Source: DATADD01 sp046262355 (GTDB lineage Bacteria; Actinomycetota; CADDZG01; WHSQ01). From it: DNA of 64,000 nucleotides. This document shows, in pieces, positions 47,710 through 56,576 of this stretch (positions within the stretch are counted from its first letter, which is position 1; each line of letters opens with the position of its first letter). Below the pieces are notes generated by a model that saw nothing but the letters and a program-made list of their open reading frames with translations, was not told the origin of the DNA and did no database searches. A program made the translations under genes and the position numbers. Location of the stretch: NCBI GenBank assembly GCA_046262355.1, contig JBHEMX010000092.1, positions 3,780-67,779 of the forward strand, in the 5' to 3' direction.

Positions 47710-48522
47710 ATGGCGATCGCCATCGAACGAGAGCGCATACCCCGCGGCGTCGCACTTCGACGGGAGTACGTCAGCTGGGAGCGCTTCGCCCAGATAGCGC
47801 TTCTTGCCGGCATCCTGATCACCTGGGAGATCGTGGGTCGGAGGGTGGGAGACTTCTTCCTCGCACCCCCGTCCTCGGTCGTGGGCGCGGCCGGCGAGAT
47901 GCTCGAGAGCGGTGAGCTCTTGCGCGCGGTGCGAGACAGCCTCACCTCACTCTTCACCGGATACGGCCTCGGAGCGTTCATCGGGATCACGCTGGGGTTC
48001 CTGATGGGCTGGTACAAGCCGGTCGGCAAGGTGCTCAATCCCTTCGTCTCGGCGGTCTACGTCACCCCGGTTGCAGCTCTCGTGCCCGTGCTGATCATCT
48101 GGTTCGGGCTCGGATTCGTGCCGCGCGTCCTTTCGGTGCTTCTCTTCTGCGTCTTCGAGATACTCGTCAGCACCTACACGGGGGTGAAGAACATCGATCC
48201 GATGCTCGTCGATGTCTCTCGCTCTTTCGGAGCCAGACGCATCGAGCTCTTCCGCAAGGTCGTGTTCTTCGGCTCCTTGCCGTACATCTTCGCGGGGCTT
48301 CGGATGGGAGCTGCTCGGGCGATCAAGGGCATGGTGATCGCCGAGCTGCTTTTCGCGGTGACGGGGATAGGGGGCGCGATCCAAACCGCCGCCAACTACT
48401 ACCGCACAGACAAGGTGTTCGTGTACGTGATCGTGTTAGGCGTCATGGGAGTTGCTCTCTCCGGGGTCGTGCAACTCATGGAGCGCTTGTCAACCCCGTG
48501 GAAGCTGGAGCGGTCAGCCTGA
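47710..48522 (+). CDS. ABC transporter permease, NitT/TauT (SsuC/TauC) type
   Basis: 270 residues with about six membrane helices. The EAA loop DVSRSFGARRIELFRKVVFF contacts the ATPase. BPD_transp_1 family like SsuC, TauC and ThiX. ATG with GAAGGGAGAC upstream, 12 nt after the ATPase gene. Imports the ligand delivered by the following lipoprotein. Confidence 0.88.
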   Translation: MAIAIERERIPRGVALRREYVSWERFAQIALLAGILITWEIVGRRVGDFFLAPPSSVVGAAGEMLESGELLRAVRDSLTSLFTGYGLGAFIGITLGFLMGWYKPVGKVLNPFVSAVYVTPVAALVPVLIIWFGLGFVPRVLSVLLFCVFEILVSTYTGVKNIDPMLVDVSRSFGARRIELFRKVVFFGSLPYIFAGLRMGAARAIKGMVIAELLFAVTGIGGAIQTAANYYRTDKVFVYVIVLGVMGVALSGVVQLMERLSTPWKLERSA

Positions 48523-48548
48523 CGGCTGAGGGAGCACTGGGAGGAACG

Positions 48549-49550
48549 ATGAGACGGGTGAAGTGGATCGGCCTCTGTCTGAGCGTCCTGTTGCTGGGCG
48601 CCGCATGTGGAGACGACGGCGGCGGCGGAGGCTCGGGCGGCGACGACGAGGCTTCGACCGAGGCGATGAAGGTTGCGTACGCCTCGGACCTCGACCCGAA
48701 CGACATCGCCGACCAGTTGGGGATCGACCAGGCGGGCGCAGAGGTTGTCGAGCTCACAGAGGACAGCGCCGTGGTCGCCGGTCTCATCCGAGGCGACATC
48801 GACGTCGGCAACATCGGTCTCACCGAAGCCATCAAAGCGGTCCAGACCGGTGTGCCGCTCAAGATCTTCTATGTCTCGCAGAAGCGCTTCGAGTTCGTGA
48901 TGGTATCCCAGGCGCCGATAGAGACCTTCAACCAGCTGGCCGACAAGAAGGTCGCGTATCATGCTCCCGGCTCCGGCACGGAGATCCTCCAGCGCGTGCT
49001 CGTGCGCCAGTACGATCCGCAGCTCGAGAAGGAGATCGACTGGGTGGTTCTCCCCGAGTCGCCTAACCGAGCGGCGGCCATGCTCGCCGGCGAGATCGAC
49101 GTGACCTCTCTGGAGTTCGCCGACGTGCTCACGCTTCAAGAGGAAGGCGACTTCAACGTCCTCGGCACGTGGTCGGACATCGAAGGCGATAGCAAGGATG
49201 CGATCTCGACGGTCTGGGTCGCGAGCGAGGAGTCCTACGAAGACAACCGTTCGGCCATAGAAACCTTGGCCACCGACCTGCAGGAGGGCTACGACGCCTT
49301 CTACGACGACAAGGATGCGTGGATGCAGCGCGCCGGCGAGGAGCTTCCGGACGTCGACGAGGAGCGTCTCTCGAAGTCCTACGACTTCTACAAGGAGATC
49401 CAGATGTATCCGGTTGCCGGTCAACCTCCCCTCACCCCCGAGCTGTGGAAGACCATGGACGGCTTCTTCAGGCAGATCGGCGAGTACGAGGACCCTGCCA
49501 GCGACGACATCGTCGACTACGAGATCATCGAGCAGGCATCCGGAGCGTGA
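48549..49550 (+). CDS. Substrate-binding lipoprotein of the NitT/TauT ABC importer
   Basis: 333 residues. The signal peptide ends in a lipobox LLLGAAC with Cys20, followed by a Gly/Asp linker, then a two-lobed binding protein of the SsuA/TauA/NMT1 fold (VAGLIRGDIDVGNIGLTEAI, KKVAYHAPGSGTEILQRVLV, AAAMLAGEIDVTSLEFADV). The ligand is not predictable. Relatives bind sulfonates, nitrate, pyrimidine precursors or aromatic acids. ATG after GGAGGAACG. It sits ahead of the catabolic genes of the same operon. Confidence 0.85.
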   Translation: MRRVKWIGLCLSVLLLGAACGDDGGGGGSGGDDEASTEAMKVAYASDLDPNDIADQLGIDQAGAEVVELTEDSAVVAGLIRGDIDVGNIGLTEAIKAVQTGVPLKIFYVSQKRFEFVMVSQAPIETFNQLADKKVAYHAPGSGTEILQRVLVRQYDPQLEKEIDWVVLPESPNRAAAMLAGEIDVTSLEFADVLTLQEEGDFNVLGTWSDIEGDSKDAISTVWVASEESYEDNRSAIETLATDLQEGYDAFYDDKDAWMQRAGEELPDVDEERLSKSYDFYKEIQMYPVAGQPPLTPELWKTMDGFFRQIGEYEDPASDDIVDYEIIEQASGA

Positions 49551-49584
49551 GGCTTCTCTTGCGTTGCGCCGGCCGCTCGCCTAG

Positions 49585-51138
49585 GTGACTGAGCGAGCCG
49601 CCAACGCTCTCCGCGAGGGGATGGTTGCCACCAGCCATCCGCTCGCCGTCCAAGCCGGCCTCGAGATGCTCGAGGCGGGAGGAGGTGCGGCGGACGCAGC
49701 GGTTGCATCCGCCGCCGTTCTCTCGGTGGCCGACCCGAGGTCCACAGGGATCGGCGGGGATCTGTTCGCCCTCTTCTGGGCCGACGGCGCAAGGCGTCCT
49801 GTGGGACTGGCCGCCGCCGGGCCCGCACCCGCCGGTCTCTCTGTGGCCTCCCTGAGAGGGGCAGGCTTCGACGCCATGCCGCTCGAGGGGCCGTGGTCGA
49901 TCACGGTTCCGGGTTCGGTCGCCGGGTGGGGTGAGCTGCTCGCGCGCTTCGGCAAGCTGGGCCTGGATCGCGTTCTGCAGCCGGCGATCGTGCTCGCGCG
50001 GCGAGGATCCGAGGTCACTCCGGTCATCGCCGAGGAATGGAAGAGCAGCGAGACCAAGCTGCGGCGCAACGAGGCTGCGCGCGCGACGTTTCTCTCGGCC
50101 GGCAGAGCGCCCGCGGCCGGCGAGCGGTTCTCGAACGCGCGCCTCGGCGACGTCCTCGACCGGATCTGCAGACAAGGGCGCGATGCCTTCTATCGCGGCC
50201 GGGTGGCGGAGCGCATCGAGGATGCGGTGAGACGCGCCGGCGGCCCTCTGTGCGCGCTCGACCTCGAGAGCTGGAGCGGGCCCGAGTGGGTAGAGCCGAT
50301 CCGGCGCCGCTTCCGGGACATCGACATCTTCGAGATGCCTCCGCCCGGGCAGGGCATGGTCGTGCTGGAGGCGACCGGGATCTACCAAGGCCTGTCCCTC
50401 GGCGATCGCGTCGATGAGGAGCACGGCGCGATCGAGGCGTTGAAGCTGGCCCTGAGTGACGCCGGCGCCTACGTCGCCGATCCGCTCGTGGAGGCGGTTC
50501 CGACGCAGGCCCTGCTGTCCGAAGCGTATCTTGCGACGCGGCGCGCCGGCATCGACATGCAGCGCGCTCAACCCGGGCGAGCAGGGTCACCCTCGGACAC
50601 GGTCTACGTCGCGGCGGCGGACGCGGATGGGTGTGCTTGCTCGCTCATCCAGAGCCTCTACGAAGGATTCGGCTCGGGCATCGGTGTACCCGGCACGGGT
50701 ATCGTGCTGCAGAATCGCGGCGCCAACTTCGTGCTCGACGATGCCCATCCCAACCGCCCTGCCCCCGGCAAGCGGCCCTACCACACGATCATCCCCTCGA
50801 TGCTGGGAGCAGACGGTTCCTTCCTTGCATGCCTCGGCGTCGTCGGGGGCTTCATGCAACCCCAGGGACAGTTCCAGATCATCAGGAACCTAGTCGACCG
50901 CGACATGGATCCTCGGTCCGCCGTGGATGCGCCACGCTTCCGGGTGCTTGGAGGCAACAGGGTGGGCTTCGAGGCAGGCTTCGACCGCCCCACGATCGAT
51001 GCCCTGCAGACCCGTGGTCACGAGATCGCGGCGCTCGGCCGCTTCGAAGCCGGCGGGGCGCAGCTCGTGATGCGGCGCGGCGATCGTTACGCCGGTGCTT
51101 CCGATCCCCGCAAGGGAGGACGCGTTGGCTCCCACTGA
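49585..51138 (+). CDS. Gamma-glutamyltransferase-like Ntn hydrolase
   Basis: 517 residues of the gamma-glutamyltranspeptidase family. N-terminal GMVATSHPLAVQAGLEMLEA and GGAADAAVASAAVLSVADPR are typical. Processing and catalytic Thr is probably Thr339 in SPSDTVYVAAADADG, where autocleavage would free the nucleophile. The later PGKRPYHTIIPSM and the Gly-Gly oxyanion segment GVVGGFMQPQGQ fit. No clear signal peptide, so probably cytosolic. Removes gamma-glutamyl or related acyl groups from amines. GTG start; no strong ribosome-binding site. It overlaps the next gene by 14 nt. Confidence 0.8.
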   Translation: MTERAANALREGMVATSHPLAVQAGLEMLEAGGGAADAAVASAAVLSVADPRSTGIGGDLFALFWADGARRPVGLAAAGPAPAGLSVASLRGAGFDAMPLEGPWSITVPGSVAGWGELLARFGKLGLDRVLQPAIVLARRGSEVTPVIAEEWKSSETKLRRNEAARATFLSAGRAPAAGERFSNARLGDVLDRICRQGRDAFYRGRVAERIEDAVRRAGGPLCALDLESWSGPEWVEPIRRRFRDIDIFEMPPPGQGMVVLEATGIYQGLSLGDRVDEEHGAIEALKLALSDAGAYVADPLVEAVPTQALLSEAYLATRRAGIDMQRAQPGRAGSPSDTVYVAAADADGCACSLIQSLYEGFGSGIGVPGTGIVLQNRGANFVLDDAHPNRPAPGKRPYHTIIPSMLGADGSFLACLGVVGGFMQPQGQFQIIRNLVDRDMDPRSAVDAPRFRVLGGNRVGFEAGFDRPTIDALQTRGHEIAALGRFEAGGAQLVMRRGDRYAGASDPRKGGRVGSH

Positions 51139-52099
51139 GAGCGCCTCGCGCCTCGCTCTCTTCGGCCTCGGAGGGGTCGGGCGCGCTTTCTTGCAACTGC
51201 TCCATGAGGGAAGGGTCCCCGTGCAGCTCGTCGCCGCGGCCGATTCGCGCGGCGTCCTCATGGGCCGGCTCGATCCGGTCGAGGTCCTGGAAGCGAAGCT
51301 GAGCGGAGGCTTGCCGCAGGGTCCCTCGCGCGACGAGGTCATCGAGGAGCTTCGGCCTCACGTCATCGTCGACTTGATGTCGTGCGCGTTCGATACGGGT
51401 GAGCCCTCCCTGTCACTGATCGCCGCCGGGCTCGTGCGGGGTGCGGCGGTGGTGACGGCGAACAAGGCTCCGCTGGTGCACGCATGGGGCAGGCTGCAGG
51501 AGCTCGCGGCCTCGGGCGGCTGCATGATCCGCTACTCGGCCGCCGCAGGCGCCGCGCTTCCGGCGGTGGCCGTCGCGAAGGCGCTCGCGAGAGCAGATCG
51601 CCTCGAGGCCTTCGAGGGTGTCCTCACCGGAACGACGACGTTCGTGCTGGATGAGGTGGCCGGCGGAGCGAGCTTCGACGATGCCGTGAGGCGCGCCCAG
51701 AGCGCCGGCATCGCAGAACCCGATCCGACCATCGATCTCGATGGATGGGACACCGCCGCCAAGGTGGTCATCCTCGCCAACACCATCTGGGGTTGCGACC
51801 TGTCGCTCGAGGAGGTCGCCGTGAGAGGCATCGACCGCGTCGACCGTGCACGACCACACGGCCGCATGCGGCTCGTGGGCCGCGCGCGTCGCGGCCAGGG
51901 AGGCTCGGTCCATGCGGCGGTTGCACCCTTGAACGTGCCCGACGATCATCCGCTCGCGGGACTCCAGGGTCGCGACAAGGGCGTCTTGTTCCACGGCCGT
52001 GACACGGGCGACGTCCTCGTCTCCGGCGGACGCTCACATCCTCGCGGCGCGGCCGCGGCAGCGCTCGGCGATGTCGTCGAAGTCGTGGCGGAGCGATGA
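51125..52099 (+). CDS. Homoserine dehydrogenase-like oxidoreductase
   Basis: 324 residues. N-terminal Rossmann motif FGLGGVGRAF and the homoserine dehydrogenase core: VVTANKAPL, then GTTTFVLDEV, AQSAGIAEPDPTIDLDGWDT and the catalytic Lys in AAKVVILAN. There is no ACT or regulatory domain, and the gene is not near thrB/thrC, so a catabolic role on a hydroxy-acid or semialdehyde is more likely than threonine synthesis (inference). TTG start with AGGGAGGA four nt upstream, overlapping the preceding gene. Its stop overlaps the next ATG (ATGA). Confidence 0.75.
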   Translation: MAPTESASRLALFGLGGVGRAFLQLLHEGRVPVQLVAAADSRGVLMGRLDPVEVLEAKLSGGLPQGPSRDEVIEELRPHVIVDLMSCAFDTGEPSLSLIAAGLVRGAAVVTANKAPLVHAWGRLQELAASGGCMIRYSAAAGAALPAVAVAKALARADRLEAFEGVLTGTTTFVLDEVAGGASFDDAVRRAQSAGIAEPDPTIDLDGWDTAAKVVILANTIWGCDLSLEEVAVRGIDRVDRARPHGRMRLVGRARRGQGGSVHAAVAPLNVPDDHPLAGLQGRDKGVLFHGRDTGDVLVSGGRSHPRGAAAAALGDVVEVVAER

Positions 52100-52623
52100 C
52101 GCCGCAGAACGCGTTCTCCGACGCCATCGTCCAAGGGCTGCTGAGCTGGGGCGTGGATGTGTTCGTGCATGTTCCGTCATCCCACATCGTGCCGGTCATC
52201 AGGGGCCTCGAGGAGCGCGGCGTCTCCTCGTTGCTCGCCAACCGCGAGGAGGAGGCCGTGGGGATTGCCGGCGGACTCGTGCTGGGCGGCAAGAAGGCGG
52301 CCGTGGTGATGCAAGACAACGGTTTCGGCAATTGCCTCACGTCGCTCGCCACCTTCGCCAAGGCCTATCACCTGGCTCTGCCGGTCGTGGCCAACACACG
52401 CGGGGGACCGGGCGAGTACAACGCCATGATCCACTCCTTCTCGGAGGCCGTGCCCGACCTCTTGCATGCCATCGATGTAAGGGTCGAGCGCCTCACGGCA
52501 GAAGGCAGTCCGCTGCGGTGGCGGGAGGCGACGGAGGCCGCGGCGAAGCTTGCGACGATCTCTCACCGTCCGGTGGTCGTCTTGGCCGACCTCCTTCATC
52601 CCACCGTCGCGGCGGCCCGATGA
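52096..52623 (+). CDS. ThDP-dependent 2-oxoacid decarboxylase, alpha (PYR) subunit, sulfopyruvate/phosphonopyruvate type
   Basis: 175 residues, equal to the thiamine-PYR domain of ComD-like enzymes. The cofactor-activating Glu is in NREEEAVGIAGG (near residue 52), preceded by VFVHVPSSHIVPVI, and the DNGFGNCLTSLATF and YHLALPVVANTRGG segments are typical of the sulfopyruvate decarboxylase alpha subunit and the N-half of phosphonopyruvate decarboxylase. Needs the PP subunit encoded next, to which it is joined by ATGA overlap. Confidence 0.8.
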   Translation: MTPQNAFSDAIVQGLLSWGVDVFVHVPSSHIVPVIRGLEERGVSSLLANREEEAVGIAGGLVLGGKKAAVVMQDNGFGNCLTSLATFAKAYHLALPVVANTRGGPGEYNAMIHSFSEAVPDLLHAIDVRVERLTAEGSPLRWREATEAAAKLATISHRPVVVLADLLHPTVAAAR

Positions 52624-53180
52624 AGCGGTTGGATGCGCTCGGGGTCGCGGATGAGGTCTTCGCAGGTCGTCCGATGGTCGTGACGCTCGGGGCCACCGCG
52701 CGCGAGCTCGCGTCGTTGGCCAAGCGCGACTCGCATCTGTATCTGCTCGATTCGATGGGGCTCGCCCCCTCCGTCGGGATCGGCCTCGCGTGCGCGGGAC
52801 GAGCACCCGTCGCCGTGATCGAAGGAGACGGGTCGCTGCTCATGGGCCTCACCACGCTCGCGTCGCTGGCATACCTCCGGCCCCCAGGTGTGACCCTTCT
52901 GGTGCTCGACAACCACGAGCACGCATCTGCCGCGGGAGTGGCGACTCAGGCCGCGACGGTGTCCCTCGCCCAGGCCTGCAGGGGCTTCGGCTTGCCGACC
53001 ACCGAGGTGATCGACGCCGAGTCTCTCCGCAGCGCCCTCGCGCGCGGGCGCGATTCCATGGAGGTGACGGTCGTGGTCGCCTCGATCGAGCCCGGAAACG
53101 CGCCGGGGGTCCCGCTTCTGCTCGACGACCCGGTGGTGATCGCGGAGAGGTTCCGCAGCTTCCTGCGAGAGGGATCGTGA
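52620..53180 (+). CDS. ThDP-dependent 2-oxoacid decarboxylase, beta (PP) subunit
   Basis: 186 residues, the thiamine-PP domain with the ThDP/Mg motif GDGSLLMG at residues 69-76 and the distal Asp-Asn pair near residue 97-98 (LLVLDNHEH). It resembles ComE and the C-half of phosphonopyruvate decarboxylase. With the alpha subunit it would turn a 2-oxoacid into the aldehyde. Overlaps the alpha gene and, by GTGA, the following M24 gene. Confidence 0.8.
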   Translation: MKRLDALGVADEVFAGRPMVVTLGATARELASLAKRDSHLYLLDSMGLAPSVGIGLACAGRAPVAVIEGDGSLLMGLTTLASLAYLRPPGVTLLVLDNHEHASAAGVATQAATVSLAQACRGFGLPTTEVIDAESLRSALARGRDSMEVTVVVASIEPGNAPGVPLLLDDPVVIAERFRSFLREGS

Positions 53181-54385
53181 AACCGCCGTTCGACAAGGAA
53201 GAGCTCGGGGCCCGAGGCGAGAGAGCGCGCGCCGCACTGAAGGAGCACGGGCTGGACGCGCTGTTGGTGACCGGCGACTTCAGCGCAGGTATGAACTACT
53301 ACTACCTGAGCGGCCACCTCCCGCGCGACTTCCAACCGAACTTCTCGAGGCCGCACGTCATGGTCCTTCCCTCCGAGGGCGAGCCCTTCCTCTACGTCTA
53401 CGGGGTCAACGAGGAGAACGCTCGAGAGATGTCGTGGGTGGACGACGTCGAGGCTTACGCGCCGCCCTTCTCCGGCAAGGCTCTGGCGAGCGCCGTCGAG
53501 CGACGGGGCCTCGGCGCGGCGAGCATCGGAGCAGAGCTCGGCACGGACCAGAGGATATGGATGCCGTTGCTGGAGTACGACGCCCTGAAGCAAGCGCTGC
53601 CCAACGCCCATCTCACCGACGCCTCAGAGGTCATCTGGGGGTTGCGGATGATCAAGTCGGAGGCCGAGATCGCCTACATCAGAGAGGCCGATCGGATAAA
53701 CGATGAGGGACTGCGAACGGCCTTCGAGCGCCTCGCCCCTGGAGACTCCGAGGTCGACGTCGCCCGACTCGTGGGCGCCTCGTTGGTGGAGGCCGGCGCC
53801 TATCGTCCACCCTATGCGCAGGTCTTGGTCGTATCGCAGGCCAAGTCGAGGGAGCTTGGTCACCGCTCGCGCATGCTCGGACCGTCGCCGGAGCACAGGG
53901 TGCAATCCGGGGACCTGCTCTTCGTCGACTCGGGGGTCGTCGTGGCCGGCTACTGGGGTGAGTTCAACCGGATGGCCGTCGCCGGCGCGCCGAGCGAGCG
54001 ACAGTCCCGACATCATGATGCGATCCGCACGATCGTCCGGCGTTCGATCGACGAGGCGATAAAGCCCGGTGAGAGCTTCCGCTCCGTGATCGAGAACATG
54101 GCGTCGTACTACCGCGCGCTCGGATACGCGGAAGAGCAGTTCGCCAACTATCTCGGGCCACCTTTCATGCATCTCTGCCACGGCATCGGGCTCGCATCGA
54201 GTGAGCCGCCCTTCGTTCGTTTGGACTCGGACGAGCTCTTGCAACCCGGCATGGTCGTGTCGTGTGAGGCCTACCTGCGTGACGAAGACATGACGTACGG
54301 GTCCGAGGAAGACGTCGTCGTGACCGCGTCCGGTTGCGAGGTGCTGTCGCGTCGAGATCCGGGCCTTTTCGAGCTGACCCCCTGA
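53177..54385 (+). CDS. M24-family (creatinase / Xaa-Pro peptidase-like) hydrolase with altered metal site
   Basis: 402 residues: an N-terminal creatinase-like domain and a C-terminal pita-bread domain. First metal Asp is Asp251 in LFVDSG. The second ligand position, D-x10 later, is Glu262 in GYWGEFNRM, where GYxSDxTR is usual. The later His (CHGIGL), Glu (SCEAYL) and Glu (GSEEDV) are in place. The Asp-to-Glu change suggests altered metal binding or a non-peptidase, creatinase-like role. GTG start in a GTGA overlap. Confidence 0.8.
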   Translation: MKPPFDKEELGARGERARAALKEHGLDALLVTGDFSAGMNYYYLSGHLPRDFQPNFSRPHVMVLPSEGEPFLYVYGVNEENAREMSWVDDVEAYAPPFSGKALASAVERRGLGAASIGAELGTDQRIWMPLLEYDALKQALPNAHLTDASEVIWGLRMIKSEAEIAYIREADRINDEGLRTAFERLAPGDSEVDVARLVGASLVEAGAYRPPYAQVLVVSQAKSRELGHRSRMLGPSPEHRVQSGDLLFVDSGVVVAGYWGEFNRMAVAGAPSERQSRHHDAIRTIVRRSIDEAIKPGESFRSVIENMASYYRALGYAEEQFANYLGPPFMHLCHGIGLASSEPPFVRLDSDELLQPGMVVSCEAYLRDEDMTYGSEEDVVVTASGCEVLSRRDPGLFELTP

Positions 54386-55402
54386 ATGAACCCGGCGGGC
54401 CACCCCTTCGCCGATCGACGCACCCGTGTGCTCGGGATGCACGAGGTGCGCGAGCTTCTCTCCATGCCAGACGTCATCGAGATCCAGCGCCGGGCCTTCA
54501 TCGCACTCGCCGCCGGCAAGACCGAGGCTGCTCCGAACTCGTGGCTGCGTCTTCCGGGTGAGCGCCGAGGATGGCTGAAGCTGTTGGCGGGCTACGATGC
54601 GACCACCTCGGGGCTGGGCGTGAAGGTGCTCGCGCGTTTCCCGCAGAACCCACCCGGGGCCAACCTCGGCTCGCTGCTCTTGCTCTTCGACGACGACAAC
54701 GGCTTTCCGCTTGCGATCATGGACGGCGTCTACGTGACCGCGGTGCGCACGGGTGCGGGCGCGGCGCTGGCCACGGAAGCTCTGGCGCGCTCGTCGGCGA
54801 CCTCGATCGGGCTCGTCGGCACCGGCGTGGTCGCGTGGCACTCGCTTGCCGCGCTGAAGATCGCTGTTCCCCGGCTGACTTCCCTGCGCGTCTTCTCGCG
54901 GTCGGTCGAGCGCCGCAGGGAGCTCGTCCGCCGAGCCGTCGGGGAACTCGGCCTCGAGGCGCGCGCAGCAGGGACCGTCGAGGACGCGCTCCAAGGAGCG
55001 GACGTCGTCGTCACGGCCACGAACTCGCCCACGCCGGTTCTGCTGCCTCATCATGTGGAGGCGGGCCAGCACATCAACGCGATGGGCATCCGTACGGAGG
55101 TGGCGCCCGAGGTCATGGCGTCGAGCATGGTCGTCGGCGACGGCCGCGAAGAGACGATCACCGACGGGAAGTTCTCGGTCGCACTCGCCGCAGGGACCGT
55201 GACTTCCGCCGACCTCGGGCCCGAGCTCGGCGAGCTGCTGTCGGGCGAGGCGCGCGGCCGCGAGTCTGACTCCGAGGTCACGTTGTTCGACTCGTCGGGC
55301 GTGGCGATCCAAGACGTCGCCTGCGCGCGTTACGTGTGGGAGCGCGCGGAGGAGGCCGACGTGGGCCGGCGGGTCGACCTCGGCCTGGACGACGGTCCCT
55401 GA
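54386..55402 (+). CDS. Ornithine cyclodeaminase / mu-crystallin family oxidoreductase
   Basis: 338 residues. NAD-binding motif IGLVGTGVVAWHSL near residue 137 and the N-terminal substrate Arg/Lys region are typical (WLKLLAGYDATTSGLGVKVL, AVRTGAGAALATEAL). Members include ornithine cyclodeaminase, alanine dehydrogenase, ketimine and pyrroline-2-carboxylate reductases. Directly follows the M24 gene (TGAATGA). A hairpin shared with the convergent M20 gene spans the stop codon. Confidence 0.82.
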   Translation: MNPAGHPFADRRTRVLGMHEVRELLSMPDVIEIQRRAFIALAAGKTEAAPNSWLRLPGERRGWLKLLAGYDATTSGLGVKVLARFPQNPPGANLGSLLLLFDDDNGFPLAIMDGVYVTAVRTGAGAALATEALARSSATSIGLVGTGVVAWHSLAALKIAVPRLTSLRVFSRSVERRRELVRRAVGELGLEARAAGTVEDALQGADVVVTATNSPTPVLLPHHVEAGQHINAMGIRTEVAPEVMASSMVVGDGREETITDGKFSVALAAGTVTSADLGPELGELLSGEARGRESDSEVTLFDSSGVAIQDVACARYVWERAEEADVGRRVDLGLDDGP

Positions 55403-55416
55403 GCCCGTCGCTCAGG
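55398..55416. terminator. Palindrome spanning two convergent stop codons
   Basis: CCTGAGC-CCGTC-GCTCAGG: both arms contain the stop codon of one gene (TGA at 55400-55402 plus strand; TGA at 55414-55412 minus strand). Compact bidirectional hairpin closing both operons. Confidence 0.5.
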
Positions 55417-56575
55417 CACAGAGCTGCAACAGCGCGCGCCTGAGTATGCGGGCCGCCGTGATGCAGTCGTCGACCGGGATCGCATCGTCGCCGATCAAGC
55501 CGGCACCGGTGAAGTGGCGTTTGCCCGGCCCGAACATAGGGCTCGGGATGCCCTTGGAGCAGGCGTACCCGGCATCGAACGCGTTGAGGCTCCAGAACGT
55601 CTCGCCGAGCGTGCCCCGTTCGTCGCGCACCGCGTCGCGCAGGGCGCGCACTACCGGAGCGTCCTCGTCCACGATCGCCGGCAGCATCGCGGCGCCCTGC
55701 CGCACCTCTGCCGTCTCCAAGCCGTGGCCGTGAAGGTGTTGCTCGATCGCCTCGACGGCGCGCGCGGCCGTCTCTTCGGGCAGGAGGCGGCGGTCGACCA
55801 CGATCTTGACCTCTTCGGGGATCGTGTGTGGCGCGATCGGGAAGCAGGCGAACTGATAGGGCGTCGCGGTTGCAGGCCCGAGGAAGGGATGCTCGCCCGG
55901 CAGCGGAAGCGAGCGCAGCGACACGGCAACGTCGGCAGCGCTCTCGATGGGGTTGTCGCCGAGCCACGGCTGGCTCGAGTGGGCGGCCTTGCCCCTCAGG
56001 GTTATCTCGACGTCGACGCGTCCCCGGTTGCCGAGCGACACGCGCATATCCGTGCCGAAGACAACGAGTCCGTGCGTGGCGGCGATCCCGAGCTCATCGA
56101 TGATCCGCCGTGAGCCTGCGTGACTGCTGCGTCCCTCGGTGTTGACCGCGAGCCAGATCGGGCGTCGCAGGTCTCCCTCCAGGGCCTCGAGCGCGGCGAA
56201 CGCCGACGCCATCGGGCCCTTGTTCTGGGTCGCGCCACGCCCCACGGCGCAGAGTCCCTCGAGACCGAGGCTCGAGCCGTCGATCAGAGATCCCTCCGCG
56301 GCTTCGTCCATCAGATTGGAGTGCTGCGAGACGATGTAGGTCTGGACCAGGATGCCGTCGTCGCCGGCGGGGCCGAAGCGGGCCGCAACGTCGCCCATGG
56401 GATGGCGCCGGATCTCGTCGGGTCCGATCTCGTAGACGAGGGGTAACACGACATCTTCGACCGCGCGCACGATGCGCTCGTCCCCGGGCGCGATCTCGGT
56501 GGCCCCGAGGGGAACCTGTGTCGGCGTCTTCAGCAGAGACACCAATGCGGCTTCCAACCATGCTTGGTCCACCAC
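55412..56575 (-). CDS. M20-family metallohydrolase (ArgE/DapE/ACY1-like)
   Basis: 387 residues from the GTG at 56575, 2 nt after the LLM gene stop. The expected M20 landmarks are partly degenerate: a zinc-side HSNLMDEAAEG segment, NTEGRSSHAGS, the dimerisation-domain loop RGKAAHSSQPWLGD, and a C-terminal GPGKRHFTGAG. It probably hydrolyses an N-acyl amino acid or peptide amide bond. Some metal ligands (usually HxD and EE) are hard to place, so activity is uncertain. Last gene of the minus operon. Confidence 0.7.
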   Translation of the reverse strand: MVDQAWLEAALVSLLKTPTQVPLGATEIAPGDERIVRAVEDVVLPLVYEIGPDEIRRHPMGDVAARFGPAGDDGILVQTYIVSQHSNLMDEAAEGSLIDGSSLGLEGLCAVGRGATQNKGPMASAFAALEALEGDLRRPIWLAVNTEGRSSHAGSRRIIDELGIAATHGLVVFGTDMRVSLGNRGRVDVEITLRGKAAHSSQPWLGDNPIESAADVAVSLRSLPLPGEHPFLGPATATPYQFACFPIAPHTIPEEVKIVVDRRLLPEETAARAVEAIEQHLHGHGLETAEVRQGAAMLPAIVDEDAPVVRALRDAVRDERGTLGETFWSLNAFDAGYACSKGIPSPMFGPGKRHFTGAGLIGDDAIPVDDCITAARILRRALLQLCA

Positions 56576-56576
56576 G

